In this document: positions 53,264-63,887 of the stretch, piece by piece
Position numbering within the stretch: position 1 is the first letter of the stretch
Layout of the letters: each line of letters begins with the position of its first letter
Origin: Arthrobacter sp. UM1
GTDB taxonomy: Bacteria > Actinomycetota > Actinomycetes > Actinomycetales > Micrococcaceae
Length of the DNA: 64,000 nucleotides
Direction: 5' to 3'
Assembly: GCF_020483305.1 (NCBI RefSeq)
Contig: NZ_JACWAB010000002.1
Span: forward strand, 124,001 to 188,000
Position numbers and translations under genes: made by a program
The notes under the pieces: model-generated
Database searches by the model: none
Told to the model about the DNA's origin: nothing
What the model saw: only the letters and a program-made list of their open reading frames with translations

Positions 53264-54124
53264 ATGAGCGCACACTCGAGTCAGCACGGACGGATCGTGC
53301 TCGCGGGCACGCCCATCGGGAACCTCGGGGACGCGAGCCCGAGGCTGCGGGAGATCCTGGAGTCCGCCGACGTCGTCGCCGCCGAGGACACGCGGATGTT
53401 CCACCGCCTCCAGTCCGCGCTCGGCATCGAGGTCCGCGGCCGGGTCCTCGCGCACCACGAGCACAACGAGCAGGCCTCCGCGGAGGGTCTCGTCTCCATG
53501 GCGGAGCAGGGGAGCGAGGTGGTCATCGTGACGGACGCCGGCATGCCCGCGGTCTCGGACCCCGGCTACCGGGTGGTCAGCCTGGCGGCGCAGCGCGGGG
53601 TCATGGTGACGAGCGTTCCCGGCCCCTCGGCGGTGCTCGCGGCGCTCGCGGTCTCGGGGATCGCCTCGGACCGGTTCGCCTTCGAGGGGTTCCTTCCGCG
53701 CAAGACCGGGGAGCGGCGCCGAGTGCTGAGCGAGCTCGCGGCGGAGCAGCGCACGCTCGTCTTCTTCGAGGCGCCCCACCGGATCGACGACATGCTCGAG
53801 GACCTGGCCCTCACGTTCGGGCCGTCCCGCCGGGCCGCGGTGTGCCGCGAGCTGACCAAGCTCCACGAGGACGTGGTGCGCGGCCCCCTCTCAGACCTGG
53901 CCGAGTGGGCGAGCCGGGACGGGGTGCGCGGGGAGATCGTCGTCGTCGTCGAGGGCGCGGAAGAGCAGAATGCGGCGATGAGCGGGGACCTGCTCGCGGA
54001 CGTCGAGGCGCTCGTGGCCGCGGGCCACCGGCTGAAGGACGCGTGCGCCGTGGTGGCCGAGAAGCACCGGCTGCCGAAGCGCGAGGTCTACGAAGCGGTG
54101 CTCGCCTCGCGGGGGAGCGCGTAG
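53264..54124 (+). CDS. rsmI: 16S rRNA (cytidine-2'-O)-methyltransferase
   Basis: This 286-aa SAM enzyme of the tetrapyrrole-methylase fold modifies C1402 of 16S rRNA in the decoding centre. IVLAGTPIGNLGDAS opens the protein, VAAEDTRMFHRL follows, VIVTDAGMPAVSDPGY binds SAM, and FEAPHRIDDMLEDL and RELTKLHEDVVRG complete the pattern. Another 16S rRNA methyltransferase, KsgA, is encoded 4 kb downstream. Confidence 0.95.
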   Translation: MSAHSSQHGRIVLAGTPIGNLGDASPRLREILESADVVAAEDTRMFHRLQSALGIEVRGRVLAHHEHNEQASAEGLVSMAEQGSEVVIVTDAGMPAVSDPGYRVVSLAAQRGVMVTSVPGPSAVLAALAVSGIASDRFAFEGFLPRKTGERRRVLSELAAEQRTLVFFEAPHRIDDMLEDLALTFGPSRRAAVCRELTKLHEDVVRGPLSDLAEWASRDGVRGEIVVVVEGAEEQNAAMSGDLLADVEALVAAGHRLKDACAVVAEKHRLPKREVYEAVLASRGSA

Positions 54125-54274
54125 GCGCGCTGCGGAAGTGCGTGAGCACAAAGACCCAGCCTTGCTTCTGTACTCATGCACAAGACGCAGCGCTCCGAGC
54201 CTCCTAAGCTCTCTGACAACGGCTTCGGCTCTGCCGGAGCAGCCGCCCGACCCACCCGCATGAAGGAGCACGCC

Positions 54275-55777
54275 ATGACTGACGCAGCCACGCCCTCCCA
54301 GGACGCCGAGCAGCGCCTGCTCGAGTCCGTCCCGTCCAAGCTCCTCATCGGGGGCCAGTGGACGGACGGCTCCGAGGGGGACACCATCGAGGTGGAGGAT
54401 CCGGCCACGGGCAAGGTCCTCAAGACCATCGCGAGCGCCTCGCCGGAGGACGGCGCCAAAGCGCTGGACGCGGCCTGCGCCGCTCAGGAGGAGTGGGCCC
54501 GGACCGCTCCCCGCACCCGGGCCGAGATCCTGCGCAAGGCGTTCGACCTGCTCCAGGAGCGCAAGGAGGACTTCGCCCTCCTCATGACCCTGGAGATGGG
54601 CAAGCCGCTCGCCGAGTCCCGCGGAGAGGTGGCCTACGGCGGCGAGTTCCTCCGCTGGTTCTCCGAGGAGACGGCACGGATCTCCGGCCGCTACGCCACC
54701 GCGCCGGACGGGGCCAACCGCCTGCTCGTCAACAAGCGCCCGGTGGGCCCGTGCCTGCTCATCACGCCGTGGAACTTCCCGCTGGCCATGGCCACGCGCA
54801 AGATCGCGCCGGCCATCGCGGCCGGCTGCACCATGGTGCTCAAGCCGGCCACGCTCACGCCGCTCACCTCGCTGCTCTTCGCGGACCTCCTGCGGGAGGC
54901 GGGACTGCCCGACGGCGTTCTCAACGTGGTCACGGCCAAGAGCGCGTCGAAGGTGACGGGGCCGCTGCTCAAGGACTCGCGTCTGCGCAAGCTCTCCTTC
55001 ACGGGCTCCACCGAGGTGGGCCAGCGGCTCATCGCGGACTCGGCCCAGCGGGTGCTGCGCACCTCGATGGAGCTCGGCGGCAACGCGCCGTTCCTCGTCT
55101 TCGAGGACGCGGACCTCGAGAAAGCGGTGGAGGGCGCCATGCTCGCCAAGATGCGCAACATGGGAGAGGCCTGCACCGCGGCCAACCGCTTCATCGTCCA
55201 CGAGTCCGTGGCGGAGGAGTTCTCGGCAAAGTTCGCGGAGAAGCTCGCGGCCCTCAAGGCCCTCCGGGGCACGGACAAGGCGTCCACGCTGGGCCCGCTC
55301 GTGGACGCGGACTCGCGCGCCAAGGTGGAGGAGCTCGTCCAGGACGCAGTCGACAAGGGCGCCACGGTCCGCACCGGCGGCAAGGCCGTGGAGGGGCCGG
55401 GCTACTTCTACGAGCCCACCCTGCTCACGGACGTCGCCGAGGACTCCCGCGTGCTCACCGAGGAGATCTTCGGCCCGGTGGCGCCGGTCATCACGTTCTC
55501 CACCGAGGCCGAGGCCGTGGAGAAGGCGAACGCGAGCGACTTCGGCCTCGTCTCCTACGTCTACACGCAGAGCGTCAACCGGGCCTTGCGCATGGGAGAG
55601 CGCCTCGAGACGGGCATGCTCGGCGTCAACGCCGGTGTCGTCTCCAACCCGGCGGCGCCGTTCGGCGGCGTGAAGATGTCCGGCATCGGACGCGAGGGCG
55701 GCTTCGAGGGAATCGAGGAGTACCTGAGCACCCAGTACGTGGGCATCGCGGACCCGTGGGCGGACGCAGAGTCCTGA
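54275..55777 (+). CDS. NAD(P)-dependent succinate-semialdehyde dehydrogenase
   Basis: This 500-aa aldehyde dehydrogenase converts succinate semialdehyde to succinate, feeding the TCA cycle. TPWNFPLAMATRKIAPA is the cofactor region, SFTGSTEVGQ the Rossmann loop, MELGGNAPFLV holds the general-base Glu and GEACTAANRFIV the nucleophilic Cys. EIFGPVAPV is the conserved C-terminal site. GabD2-type enzymes are the closest fit. ATG 54275 has AAGGAG 6 nt upstream. A possible TAAGCT -10 box lies at about 54209. Confidence 0.9.
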   Translation: MTDAATPSQDAEQRLLESVPSKLLIGGQWTDGSEGDTIEVEDPATGKVLKTIASASPEDGAKALDAACAAQEEWARTAPRTRAEILRKAFDLLQERKEDFALLMTLEMGKPLAESRGEVAYGGEFLRWFSEETARISGRYATAPDGANRLLVNKRPVGPCLLITPWNFPLAMATRKIAPAIAAGCTMVLKPATLTPLTSLLFADLLREAGLPDGVLNVVTAKSASKVTGPLLKDSRLRKLSFTGSTEVGQRLIADSAQRVLRTSMELGGNAPFLVFEDADLEKAVEGAMLAKMRNMGEACTAANRFIVHESVAEEFSAKFAEKLAALKALRGTDKASTLGPLVDADSRAKVEELVQDAVDKGATVRTGGKAVEGPGYFYEPTLLTDVAEDSRVLTEEIFGPVAPVITFSTEAEAVEKANASDFGLVSYVYTQSVNRALRMGERLETGMLGVNAGVVSNPAAPFGGVKMSGIGREGGFEGIEEYLSTQYVGIADPWADAES

Positions 55778-55783
55778 GGCGGA

Positions 55784-55789
55784 TAGTCT
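55784..55789 (+). promoter_or_regulatory. -10 box of tatD (TAGTCT)
   Basis: TAGTCT lies 7 nt before the ATG at 55797; CGGAGG occupies the gap, so a leaderless or short-leader message is possible. Confidence 0.35.
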
Positions 55790-55796
55790 CGGAGGC

Positions 55797-56714
55797 ATGT
55801 GCCAGTCAGACGTTCCCCAGGCCTACCGGTTCGATGACGGGGTGGACCCCGAGGAGCTGACCTCCAAGGAGCGCAAGGCCCGGCGCCGTCGGGAGTACCC
55901 GCCGGCGCCGGAGCCGTTGCCGCGCCCGCTCATCGACAACCACACGCACCTCAGCATGCGCCCCCATCTTGCGCAGGTGACCGCCTCGCAGGCGATGGAC
56001 GCCGCGGAGGCCGTGGGCGTGACGCGAGCCGTCCAGGTCTCCTTCGACCTGGACTCGGCCCGGTTCACGCGGGACGCCGTCGAGGCGGAGCCGCGGCTGC
56101 TCGGCGCCGTCGCCATCCATCCGAACGACGCGGCCGAGCTCGGCGCGGAGGGGACGCTGGACGCGGCCATCGCGGAGATCGAGGAGATCGCCGAGCACCC
56201 GAGGATCCGGGCGCTCGGGGAGACGGGGCTGGACTTCTTCCGGACCGGCCCGGAGGGCGTGGCGGCCCAGGAGCACTCCTTCCGGGAGCACATCCGCATC
56301 GCGGAGAAGCTCGGGAAGGCCGTGCAGATCCACGACCGCGACGCGCATGAGGACGTGGTCCGGATCCTCGAGGACACCCGGCCCAGCGTGCCCGTGGTCT
56401 TCCACTGCTTTTCCGGAGGGCCCGAGCTCGCTCGCATCTGCAACGAGCGGGGATGGAGGATGTCCTTCTCCGGGACGGTCACCTTCAACAACTCGACGGA
56501 GCTGCAGGAGGCCCTGTCCATCGCCCGGAAGGACCTCATCCTCACGGAGACGGACCAGCCGTTCCTCACGCCGCACCCGTACCGCGGCCAGCCCAACGCC
56601 ACGTACATGACCCCTGTGACGGCGCGCTTCATGGCGGAGCACCTCGGCATGGACCTGGGGGAGCTGTGCGACACGGTCTGCGCCAACACGGAGGCCGTGT
56701 ACGGGCAGTGGTGA
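55797..56714 (+). CDS. tatD: TatD-family metal-dependent DNase
   Basis: This 305-aa TIM-barrel hydrolase has metal ligands in LIDNHTHLSM, LGETGLDFF (Glu), VQIHDRDAHED, VVFHCFSGG and LTETDQPFLTP. TatD proteins are 3'-5' exonucleases and deoxyribonucleases. An N-terminal extension of about 40 charged residues (TSKERKARRRREYPP) precedes the barrel, longer than in E. coli. It begins the conserved block tatD-rpfB-ksgA-ispE. Confidence 0.92.
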   Translation: MCQSDVPQAYRFDDGVDPEELTSKERKARRRREYPPAPEPLPRPLIDNHTHLSMRPHLAQVTASQAMDAAEAVGVTRAVQVSFDLDSARFTRDAVEAEPRLLGAVAIHPNDAAELGAEGTLDAAIAEIEEIAEHPRIRALGETGLDFFRTGPEGVAAQEHSFREHIRIAEKLGKAVQIHDRDAHEDVVRILEDTRPSVPVVFHCFSGGPELARICNERGWRMSFSGTVTFNNSTELQEALSIARKDLILTETDQPFLTPHPYRGQPNATYMTPVTARFMAEHLGMDLGELCDTVCANTEAVYGQW

Positions 56715-56742
56715 GCCTCCGAGCCCCGTCGCAGGGAGGCTC
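56713..56742 (+). terminator. Hairpin at the end of tatD
   Basis: GAGCCTCC (56713-56720) pairs with GGAGGCTC (56735-56742), 14-nt loop, overlapping the tatD stop. Confidence 0.5.
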
Positions 56743-56803
56743 GTCACGGTCGGGGGACGCCCTCGGCGGCCGCGGAGGCCGTGCGCTCGATTGACGCTTC
56801 TTC

Positions 56804-56809
56804 TACCAT
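56804..56809 (+). promoter_or_regulatory. -10 box of the RpfB-like gene (TACCAT)
   Basis: TACCAT lies 7 nt before the ATG at 56817. A rival reading, TTGACG at 56791-56796 with a 17-nt spacer to TATATG at 56814-56819, would start the message inside the gene. Confidence 0.35.
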
Positions 56810-56816
56810 GGGGTAT

Positions 56817-58115
56817 ATGAGCCATCGAACAGCGGCCGGACGGGGGCGCCCCGCCTGGGCCAACCGCCGCCTTCTGCCGCAGTCCGCCGTGATCGTCGGA
56901 CTCGTGGCCTCGACCATCGCCTACATCCCGGTGGGCAAGCCCGCCGTCTCGGCGCTCGGGGGGTCCGGGGCCGTCGTCGCGGAGGCCCGCAGCGTGTCCG
57001 TCATCGTCAACGGCGAGACCCGGACGGTGAAGACCCGCGCCCAGACGGTCGGAGGCCTGCTGGACGAGCTGGGCTATTCCGGGCATGCCGTTCCGAGCGT
57101 GCCCGAGGAGACGCGGCTGGACCGCCTCTCCTCCCCGCTCAGCATCGACCTGGCCCGTGAGGTCACCATCGTCTCGGGCGGAAACTCCTTCCAGGTGTTC
57201 ACCCGCGTGGCCACGGTGCGGGAGCTCCTCCAGAAGACCGGACTCGAGCTCAACACGCAGCTCTCCGAGTCCAAGGGCGTGTTCGAGACGACGGCCGTCT
57301 ATGACGGCATGACCGTCTACGTGAAGAAGCTGGACCTGCCGCTCTCCGTCAAGGAGGACGAGCAGATCCCGTTCGCCTCCGAGCAGTTCGTGGACCCCTC
57401 GATGGCTCCCGGAACCCGGCGCGTCATCCGTCCCGGCAAGGTGGGCCAGCGGGTGCGGATCTACCGGGTGGAGGCGTCCAAGAACGGAAGCCTCAACCGC
57501 GTCCTCGTCTCGACCAGCACGGTGAAGAAGCCCGTGGCCGAGCAGATCGCCATCGGCGTCAACGGCGGCGGGATCGAGGCGGCCGGGTCCCACCCGACCC
57601 TCTCGGACTACCCCGGAAGCCGCCCCCAGCAGAGCCAGGGCTCGGAGAACAGCTCCAGCAGCAGCCCGAGCTGGTCCTGGTCTCTCCCCTCCGGCCCGCA
57701 GTCGGACAAGCCGGGCTCGGGCGCCACCGGCAACCCGAACTCTCCGTGGACGTGGGGCCAGTATCCGGGACGCCCCAACACCTCCTACCCGACCGTGACG
57801 CCTCCCCCGAGCCCGTCCCGGCCTCCGTGGCGCCCCACGACGCCGCCGACGGGCGGAGGCGGAGGCGGTGGCGGCGGGGGCGGACCCGCGGGACCGTCCA
57901 CGAAGCCTCCGGCGTCCACGCCCCCGGCCACGAAGCCGCCTGCCACGAAGCCTCCGGCCACCAGTCCGCCGGCCAGCACGCGTCCGCCTGCCACGCCGAC
58001 GCCGCCGTCGAGCACCGGTGGCGGAGGAGCCCCGAGCCCCACGCCCTCGGTTCCCGCCCAGGGGTCCTTCTGGAACCCGGGCACGGCTCCGTCCTCGCCG
58101 CCCGCCTCCCCGTAA
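56817..58115 (+). CDS. RpfB-like protein: DUF348 and G5 domains, Pro-rich tail, no lytic domain
   Basis: This 432-aa exported protein has a basic N-terminus and one hydrophobic segment (SAVIVGLVASTIAYIPVG), two DUF348 repeats (about 60-170, e.g. VSVIVNGETRTVKTRAQTVG), and a G5 domain (about 180-255) with RVIRPGKVGQRVRIYRVE. In RpfB this is followed by a lysozyme-like resuscitation domain; here instead come about 170 residues rich in Ser, Pro, Gly, Thr, with an 11-Gly run and TKPPAT-type repeats, then the stop. The gene keeps the rpfB position between tatD and ksgA. No frameshift to a lytic domain was seen before ksgA. Confidence 0.85.
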   Translation: MSHRTAAGRGRPAWANRRLLPQSAVIVGLVASTIAYIPVGKPAVSALGGSGAVVAEARSVSVIVNGETRTVKTRAQTVGGLLDELGYSGHAVPSVPEETRLDRLSSPLSIDLAREVTIVSGGNSFQVFTRVATVRELLQKTGLELNTQLSESKGVFETTAVYDGMTVYVKKLDLPLSVKEDEQIPFASEQFVDPSMAPGTRRVIRPGKVGQRVRIYRVEASKNGSLNRVLVSTSTVKKPVAEQIAIGVNGGGIEAAGSHPTLSDYPGSRPQQSQGSENSSSSSPSWSWSLPSGPQSDKPGSGATGNPNSPWTWGQYPGRPNTSYPTVTPPPSPSRPPWRPTTPPTGGGGGGGGGGGPAGPSTKPPASTPPATKPPATKPPATSPPASTRPPATPTPPSSTGGGGAPSPTPSVPAQGSFWNPGTAPSSPPASP

Positions 58116-58118
58116 ACT
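58113..58118 (+). promoter_or_regulatory. -10 box of the ksgA-ispE gene (TAAACT), overlapping a stop codon
   Basis: TAAACT starts with the TAA stop of the RpfB-like gene and ends 6 nt before the GTG at 58125, predicting leaderless transcription. Confidence 0.45.
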
Positions 58119-58124
58119 GGGGGC

Positions 58125-60086
58125 GTGACTGCCGACTCCCTGCCCCTGCTGTCCGCTGCCGACATCCGCCAGCTGGCGGCGGAGCTGGATGTGAGACCCA
58201 CCAAGACACTCGGGCAGAACTTCGTCATCGACCCGAACACGATCCGCCGGATCGTGGACCGCGCCGAGCTGGCCTCGGACGAGTGCGTCGTGGAGGTCGG
58301 CCCGGGGCTCGGCTCCCTCACGCTCGGGCTGCTGGACGCGGCCGCGCACGTCGTCGCCGTCGAGATCGACCCGAGGCTGGCCGGACGCCTCCGCCAGACG
58401 GTCTTCGAGCGGCGTCCGGGGCGGGAGGAGGACTTCGACCTCGTGCTCTCCGACGCGCTCCACGTGACCGAGCTCCCCGCGGAGCCGACGGCGCTCGTGG
58501 CCAACCTGCCCTACAACGTCGCCGTGCCCGTCCTCCTCACCATGCTGGAGCGCTTTCCGGGCCTGCGCCACGGCCTCGTCATGGTCCAGGACGAGGTGGC
58601 GGACCGCCTCGCGGCAGGTCCCGGCAGCCGCACCTACGGCGTCCCGAGCGTCAAGGCAGCGTGGTACGCCCAGGTGGACAAGGCAGGCGTGATCGGCACC
58701 AACGTGTTCTGGCCCGCCCCGAAGATCCACTCGGGCCTCGTCCGGTTCGTCCGCCGCGAGCCGCCGACGACGCGCGCTTCGCGCGACGAGGTCTTCACCG
58801 TGGTGGACGCGGCGTTCGCCCAGCGCAGGAAGACCCTCCGTGCCGCGCTCGCCGGCTGGGCCGGGTCCGGCGCCCGGGCTGAGGAGGCCATCCGGGCCGC
58901 CGGTGTGGACCCCAAGCGCCGCGGAGAGACGCTGACCATCGAGGAGTTCGCGCGGATCGCGGAGCACGGGCCCGGGGCGCGCGGATCCGGCGAGCAGGGT
59001 TCCGGAGAGCACGGAGCCGGGGCGCACGGTTCAGGCGCGCACGGACCCGCCGCGGACGCCTCGCCGTCGGAGGAGGCGCCCGAGGCGTCGTCGGGTCCCG
59101 TGACGGCGCTCGCGCCGGGCAAGATCAACGTGGGCCTGCGCGTGGGGCCGAAGCGGGCCGACGGATACCACGGCCTCGCCTCCGTGTTCCTCGCGGTCTC
59201 CCTCGAGGAGAAGGCCGCCCTGACCGGTCGCCCCTCGCGGAGCGTGCAGCTCGAGCTGGATCCCGCCTCGGACAGCCGCCTCGGTCTGGACGGCGTTCCG
59301 CTGACGGAGGACAACGTGGCCTGGAAGGCCGTGGCGGCGGTGGCGGACGCCGTCGAGGCCCAGCGGGAGAGCGCTGACGGCGGCGCGGGGAGCGGGACCG
59401 CATCGCAGCCGATCCCCGGGGACGCGCCTTCTCGCCTGAGTATCCTCAAGCGCGTGCCGATCGCCGGCGGCATGGGCGGCGGCAGCGCGGACGCGGCCGC
59501 AGCCCTCGTGGCGGCCAACGAGGCTGCCGGACGGCCGCTCTCACCGCAGGGCCTGCACGAGGCGGCCGCGCGCATTGGCGCGGACGTGCCGTTCGCCCTC
59601 CACGGCGGTGCGGCGGTCGGCCTGGGGGTGGGGGACCGCCTCGCCCCGGTGGCTTGCGAGCGCCCCCTCTATTGGGTGCTCGTGCCCTCCGACCGCGGGC
59701 TCTCCACCCCGCAGGTCTTCACCCGCCTCGACGAGCTGCGGGCGGCCCGCGGCGAGGAGGCCGAGGAGCCGGCCGGCGCCGATCCGGCCCTGGTGGAGGC
59801 TCTGGCCGCCGGAGATCCGGAGCGCCTCGCGACTCTGCTCCACAACGACCTTCAGGAGGCCGCCCTCGACCTCGCCCCCGAGCTCGGCGAGGTCCTCGCC
59901 GCCGGACGGGAGGCGGGCGCTCTCGCGGGCATCGTGTCCGGGTCCGGGCCCACCGTGGCGCTGCTCGCCGCGGGGCCCGAGTCTGCAGACCTCCTCGCGG
60001 CGAGACTGGCTGAGCGCGGATGGGACCGCGCCGCCGCCGTGGCCGGGCCCGCTCCTGGCGCGCGGCTCGCCGACTCGGCCCTCTGA
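58125..60086 (+). CDS. KsgA-IspE fusion: 16S rRNA dimethyltransferase and CDP-ME kinase in one chain
   Basis: This 653-aa reading frame encodes two normally separate enzymes. Residues 1-280 are KsgA/RsmA, which dimethylates two adenines near the 3' end of 16S r[30 protein letters not shown] for [16 protein letters not shown] (NLPY active site) and [16 protein letters not shown]. Residues 330-645 are IspE, the GHMP kinase that phosphorylates CDP-methylerythritol in the MEP isoprenoid path: [41 protein letters not shown] (ATP loop) and [10 protein letters not shown]. Between them is a linker of about 45 residues built from five pentapeptide units (287-311). All catalytic motifs of both halves are intact. 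GTG start. Confidence 0.92.
   Translation: MTADSLPLLSAADIRQLAAELDVRPTKTLGQNFVIDPNTIRRIVDRAELASDECVVEVGPGLGSLTLGLLDAAAHVVAVEIDPRLAGRLRQTVFERRPGREEDFDLVLSDALHVTELPAEPTALVANLPYNVAVPVLLTMLERFPGLRHGLVMVQDEVADRLAAGPGSRTYGVPSVKAAWYAQVDKAGVIGTNVFWPAPKIHSGLVRFVRREPPTTRASRDEVFTVVDAAFAQRRKTLRAALAGWAGSGARAEEAIRAAGVDPKRRGETLTIEEFARIAEHGPGARGSGEQGSGEHGAGAHGSGAHGPAADASPSEEAPEASSGPVTALAPGKINVGLRVGPKRADGYHGLASVFLAVSLEEKAALTGRPSRSVQLELDPASDSRLGLDGVPLTEDNVAWKAVAAVADAVEAQRESADGGAGSGTASQPIPGDAPSRLSILKRVPIAGGMGGGSADAAAALVAANEAAGRPLSPQGLHEAAARIGADVPFALHGGAAVGLGVGDRLAPVACERPLYWVLVPSDRGLSTPQVFTRLDELRAARGEEAEEPAGADPALVEALAAGDPERLATLLHNDLQEAALDLAPELGEVLAAGREAGALAGIVSGSGPTVALLAAGPESADLLAARLAERGWDRAAAVAGPAPGARLADSAL
58983..59057 (+). 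repeat. Five tandem 15-nt repeats encoding the KsgA-IspE linker
   Basis: Units at 58983, 58998, 59013, 59028 and 59043 encode [20 protein letters not shown] and GPAAD. The repeats stay in frame and lie exactly between the two enzyme domains. Confidence 0.85.
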
Positions 60087-60110
60087 CACCCCCCCGACGA
60101 AAGGACCCCC

Positions 60111-61955
<1,845 letters not shown>

Positions 61956-62116
61956 CCCGCGCCGCTCCTCTGACCCGCACCTCTGTACCGTGACGGCCCC
62001 CGCCGGGTGCGCGTCTGCGGGATCACATCCGCAGGTCCTCGTCGCCGGACCATAAAGCCGTAGAGTGTTTTGCATCTGTTCTGTTTTTCAAAGCGCGAGA
62101 GCGATGTGATCACCCG

Positions 62117-62659
62117 ATGCGAGACCTCACCGCCTTCCAGGGGCACGGCTATGACAAGGGCCGGGGGAAGATGACCCAGGCGGCCTGGCTCGCCGTGCAG
62201 GGGGCGGTGCTCCAGCACTGGTGGTGTCCGCCGAAGGTGAGAATCGCCGTGCTGAGGGCGTTCGGCGCGCGGATTGGCCGCAACTGCCTCGTGCGCCACC
62301 GGGTGCGCATCCACTGGCCCTGGAAGCTCGAGCTCGCGGACGCCGTCTGGATCGGCGAGGGCGCGTGGATCCTCAACCTCGAGCCCGTGAGGATCGGCAG
62401 CAACACGTGCCTGTCCCAGGAGGTGTTCGTCTGCACGGGCAGCCACCTCTTCGAGGACGACGCCTTCGAGTTCGACAACGCTCCTATCACCATCGGCGCG
62501 CGCACCTGGCTCGCGGCCCGCTCCACGGTGCTCCGCGGCGTGACGGTGGGCGACGACGTCCTCGTGGGCGCCCAGGCCCTCGTGGTCAAGGACGTCCCCG
62601 ACGGCGCACGGGTTCTGGCTCCCAAGGGTGAGGTGCGCGAAGGAGGCCGGGCTCGGTGA
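62117..62659 (+). CDS. Left-handed beta-helix acetyltransferase (WcaF-like)
   Basis: This 180-aa hexapeptide-repeat acyltransferase probably acetylates a sugar hydroxyl of an exopolysaccharide. Imperfect [LIV]GxxxX turns are seen in FGARIGRNCLV, DAVWIGEGAWI, VRIGSNTCLSQ and PITIGARTWLA; VFVCTGSHLFEDDAF holds the likely catalytic His. About 50 N-terminal residues (MTQAAWLAVQGAVLQHWWCP) precede the helix. It overlaps the glycosyltransferase start in GTGA. The 161-bp gap before it is A/T-richer than the rest, with GTTTTGCATCTGTTCTG near 62066. Confidence 0.87.
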   Translation: MRDLTAFQGHGYDKGRGKMTQAAWLAVQGAVLQHWWCPPKVRIAVLRAFGARIGRNCLVRHRVRIHWPWKLELADAVWIGEGAWILNLEPVRIGSNTCLSQEVFVCTGSHLFEDDAFEFDNAPITIGARTWLAARSTVLRGVTVGDDVLVGAQALVVKDVPDGARVLAPKGEVREGGRAR

Positions 62660-63786
62660 GGATTCTCCACGTGGTCACCCTCGTCTCTCCCGACGGCGAG
62701 CTCGGAGGCCCTCTCCGGGTGGCAGTGACGCAGTTGAGAGAGCTCCAGCGGAAGGGGCATGAGGTCCTGCTCGTCGCGGGCGCTCGCGGGTTCGAGGGCA
62801 CCCTGCCAGACGTGTACCAGGGCGTTCCGGTTAAGCTCTTCCCCGCTGTGCAGGCCGTGCCCGGAACCGGGTTCGCCGGAGTGGCGGCGCCCGGCATGGT
62901 CCCGTGGCTCGCGGCGCATGCCGGGGCGTTCGACGCAGTCCACCTGCATTTCGCCCGGGACCTGGTCCTCGTCCCCGCCGCAGCCGTGCTCCTGGCTCGT
63001 CGGATTCCCTTTGCGGCCCAGACCCACGGCATGGTGGTCCCGTCCGCCAAGCGCCTGGCGAAGACGCTCGACGCCCTCATCGTCCGCCGCACCCTGCGGA
63101 CCGCGCGGACCGTGTTCGCGCTGGTCCCCAAGGAGAAGCGGGAGCTCGGCGAGGTGGAGCCGAGGGGGCGGTACGAGGTCCTGCCGAATGGGCTGGACCT
63201 CTCCGTGCCCGCCCCGGCTGCGGACCCGGCCTCGTCCCGAGACGTCCTCTTCCTGGCGCGGATGGCGCCGCGGAAGCGCCCCATGGACTTCGCGGAGGCG
63301 GCGGCCCGCCTGGCCCGGGAGTTCCCCGAGTGGACGTTCTCGCTCGTCGGCCCGGACGAGGGCGAGGCGGACGCCGTCCTCGAGTTCTGCCGGTCCCGCC
63401 CCGAGCTGCAGGGGCGGGTGCGCTGGGAGGGGCCGCTGCTCCCGGAGCTGACCGCGGTCCGGATGGCGGAGGCGGCGGTCTACGTGCTTCCCGCGGAGAA
63501 CGAGCCGTTCGGCATGACGGTCATCGAGGCGCAGCGGGCGGGTCTGCCGGCGGTGTTCCGGACGGACTGCGGGCTCGCGGAGGGGGCGCGCGCCGCAGGA
63601 GCCGCCGCCCTGTACGAATCCGGCGCCGAGGGGCTCGCCGAGGCTCTGCGCCCCCTGCTCGCCTCGGCGGAGCTGCGCTGTGAGCTCGGCCGACGCGGAC
63701 GGGCGCATGTCGAGTCCGTCTTCGGCATCGAGCAGGTGGCCGATCGCCTCGTCGGCGCCTATTCCGGCCTGCATTCGCGGGGCTGA
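62656..63786 (+). CDS. Glycosyltransferase family 4
   Basis: This 376-aa GT-B retaining transferase adds a sugar to a lipid- or polymer-linked acceptor. RILHVVTLVSPDGELGGPLR is the GT4 opening, FAAQTHGMVVPSAKRL the hinge region, VLPNGLDLS the donor cleft start, and PAENEPFGMTVIEAQRAGLP the E(x7)E signature. The GTG start overlaps the acetyltransferase stop, so both are one unit; together they suggest the start of a polysaccharide locus continuing to the right. Donor unknown. Confidence 0.92.
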   Translation: MRILHVVTLVSPDGELGGPLRVAVTQLRELQRKGHEVLLVAGARGFEGTLPDVYQGVPVKLFPAVQAVPGTGFAGVAAPGMVPWLAAHAGAFDAVHLHFARDLVLVPAAAVLLARRIPFAAQTHGMVVPSAKRLAKTLDALIVRRTLRTARTVFALVPKEKRELGEVEPRGRYEVLPNGLDLSVPAPAADPASSRDVLFLARMAPRKRPMDFAEAAARLAREFPEWTFSLVGPDEGEADAVLEFCRSRPELQGRVRWEGPLLPELTAVRMAEAAVYVLPAENEPFGMTVIEAQRAGLPAVFRTDCGLAEGARAAGAAALYESGAEGLAEALRPLLASAELRCELGRRGRAHVESVFGIEQVADRLVGAYSGLHSRG

Positions 63787-63801
63787 CGCGGGCGCGATTG
63801 A

Positions 63802-63807
63802 TAGAAT
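63802..63807 (+). promoter_or_regulatory. -10 box (TAGAAT) of the last gene
   Basis: TAGAAT lies 6 nt before an ATG at 63814 whose reading frame is not that of the likely gene at 63888; the message therefore has either a leader of about 75 nt or a leaderless upstream frame. Confidence 0.4.
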
Positions 63808-63887
63808 AACGCCATGCGGGTTCCCCGCCGCTCCGGCCGTCCCCGGGCCACTCCGCCGTCCCCCGACACTGTGAAGGAACCTGCCGC

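Noticed and set aside
53196-53273. Longer N-terminus of the Pmt mannosyltransferase
   Set aside because: It would run through its own -10 box and overlap the start of divergent rsmI; the GTG at 53195 fits promoter spacing and family start.
54275-55777. Changed residue before the catalytic Cys (GEACTAAN instead of GQVC) in the aldehyde dehydrogenase
   Set aside because: The nucleophilic Cys and the general-base Glu are present; variation just before the Cys is tolerated in the family.
55806-59027. A 1073-codon open frame on the minus strand
   Set aside because: It lies antisense to tatD, the RpfB-like gene and ksgA-ispE, has no recognisable domain and biased Arg/Ala/Gly composition; long antisense frames are expected at this G+C content.
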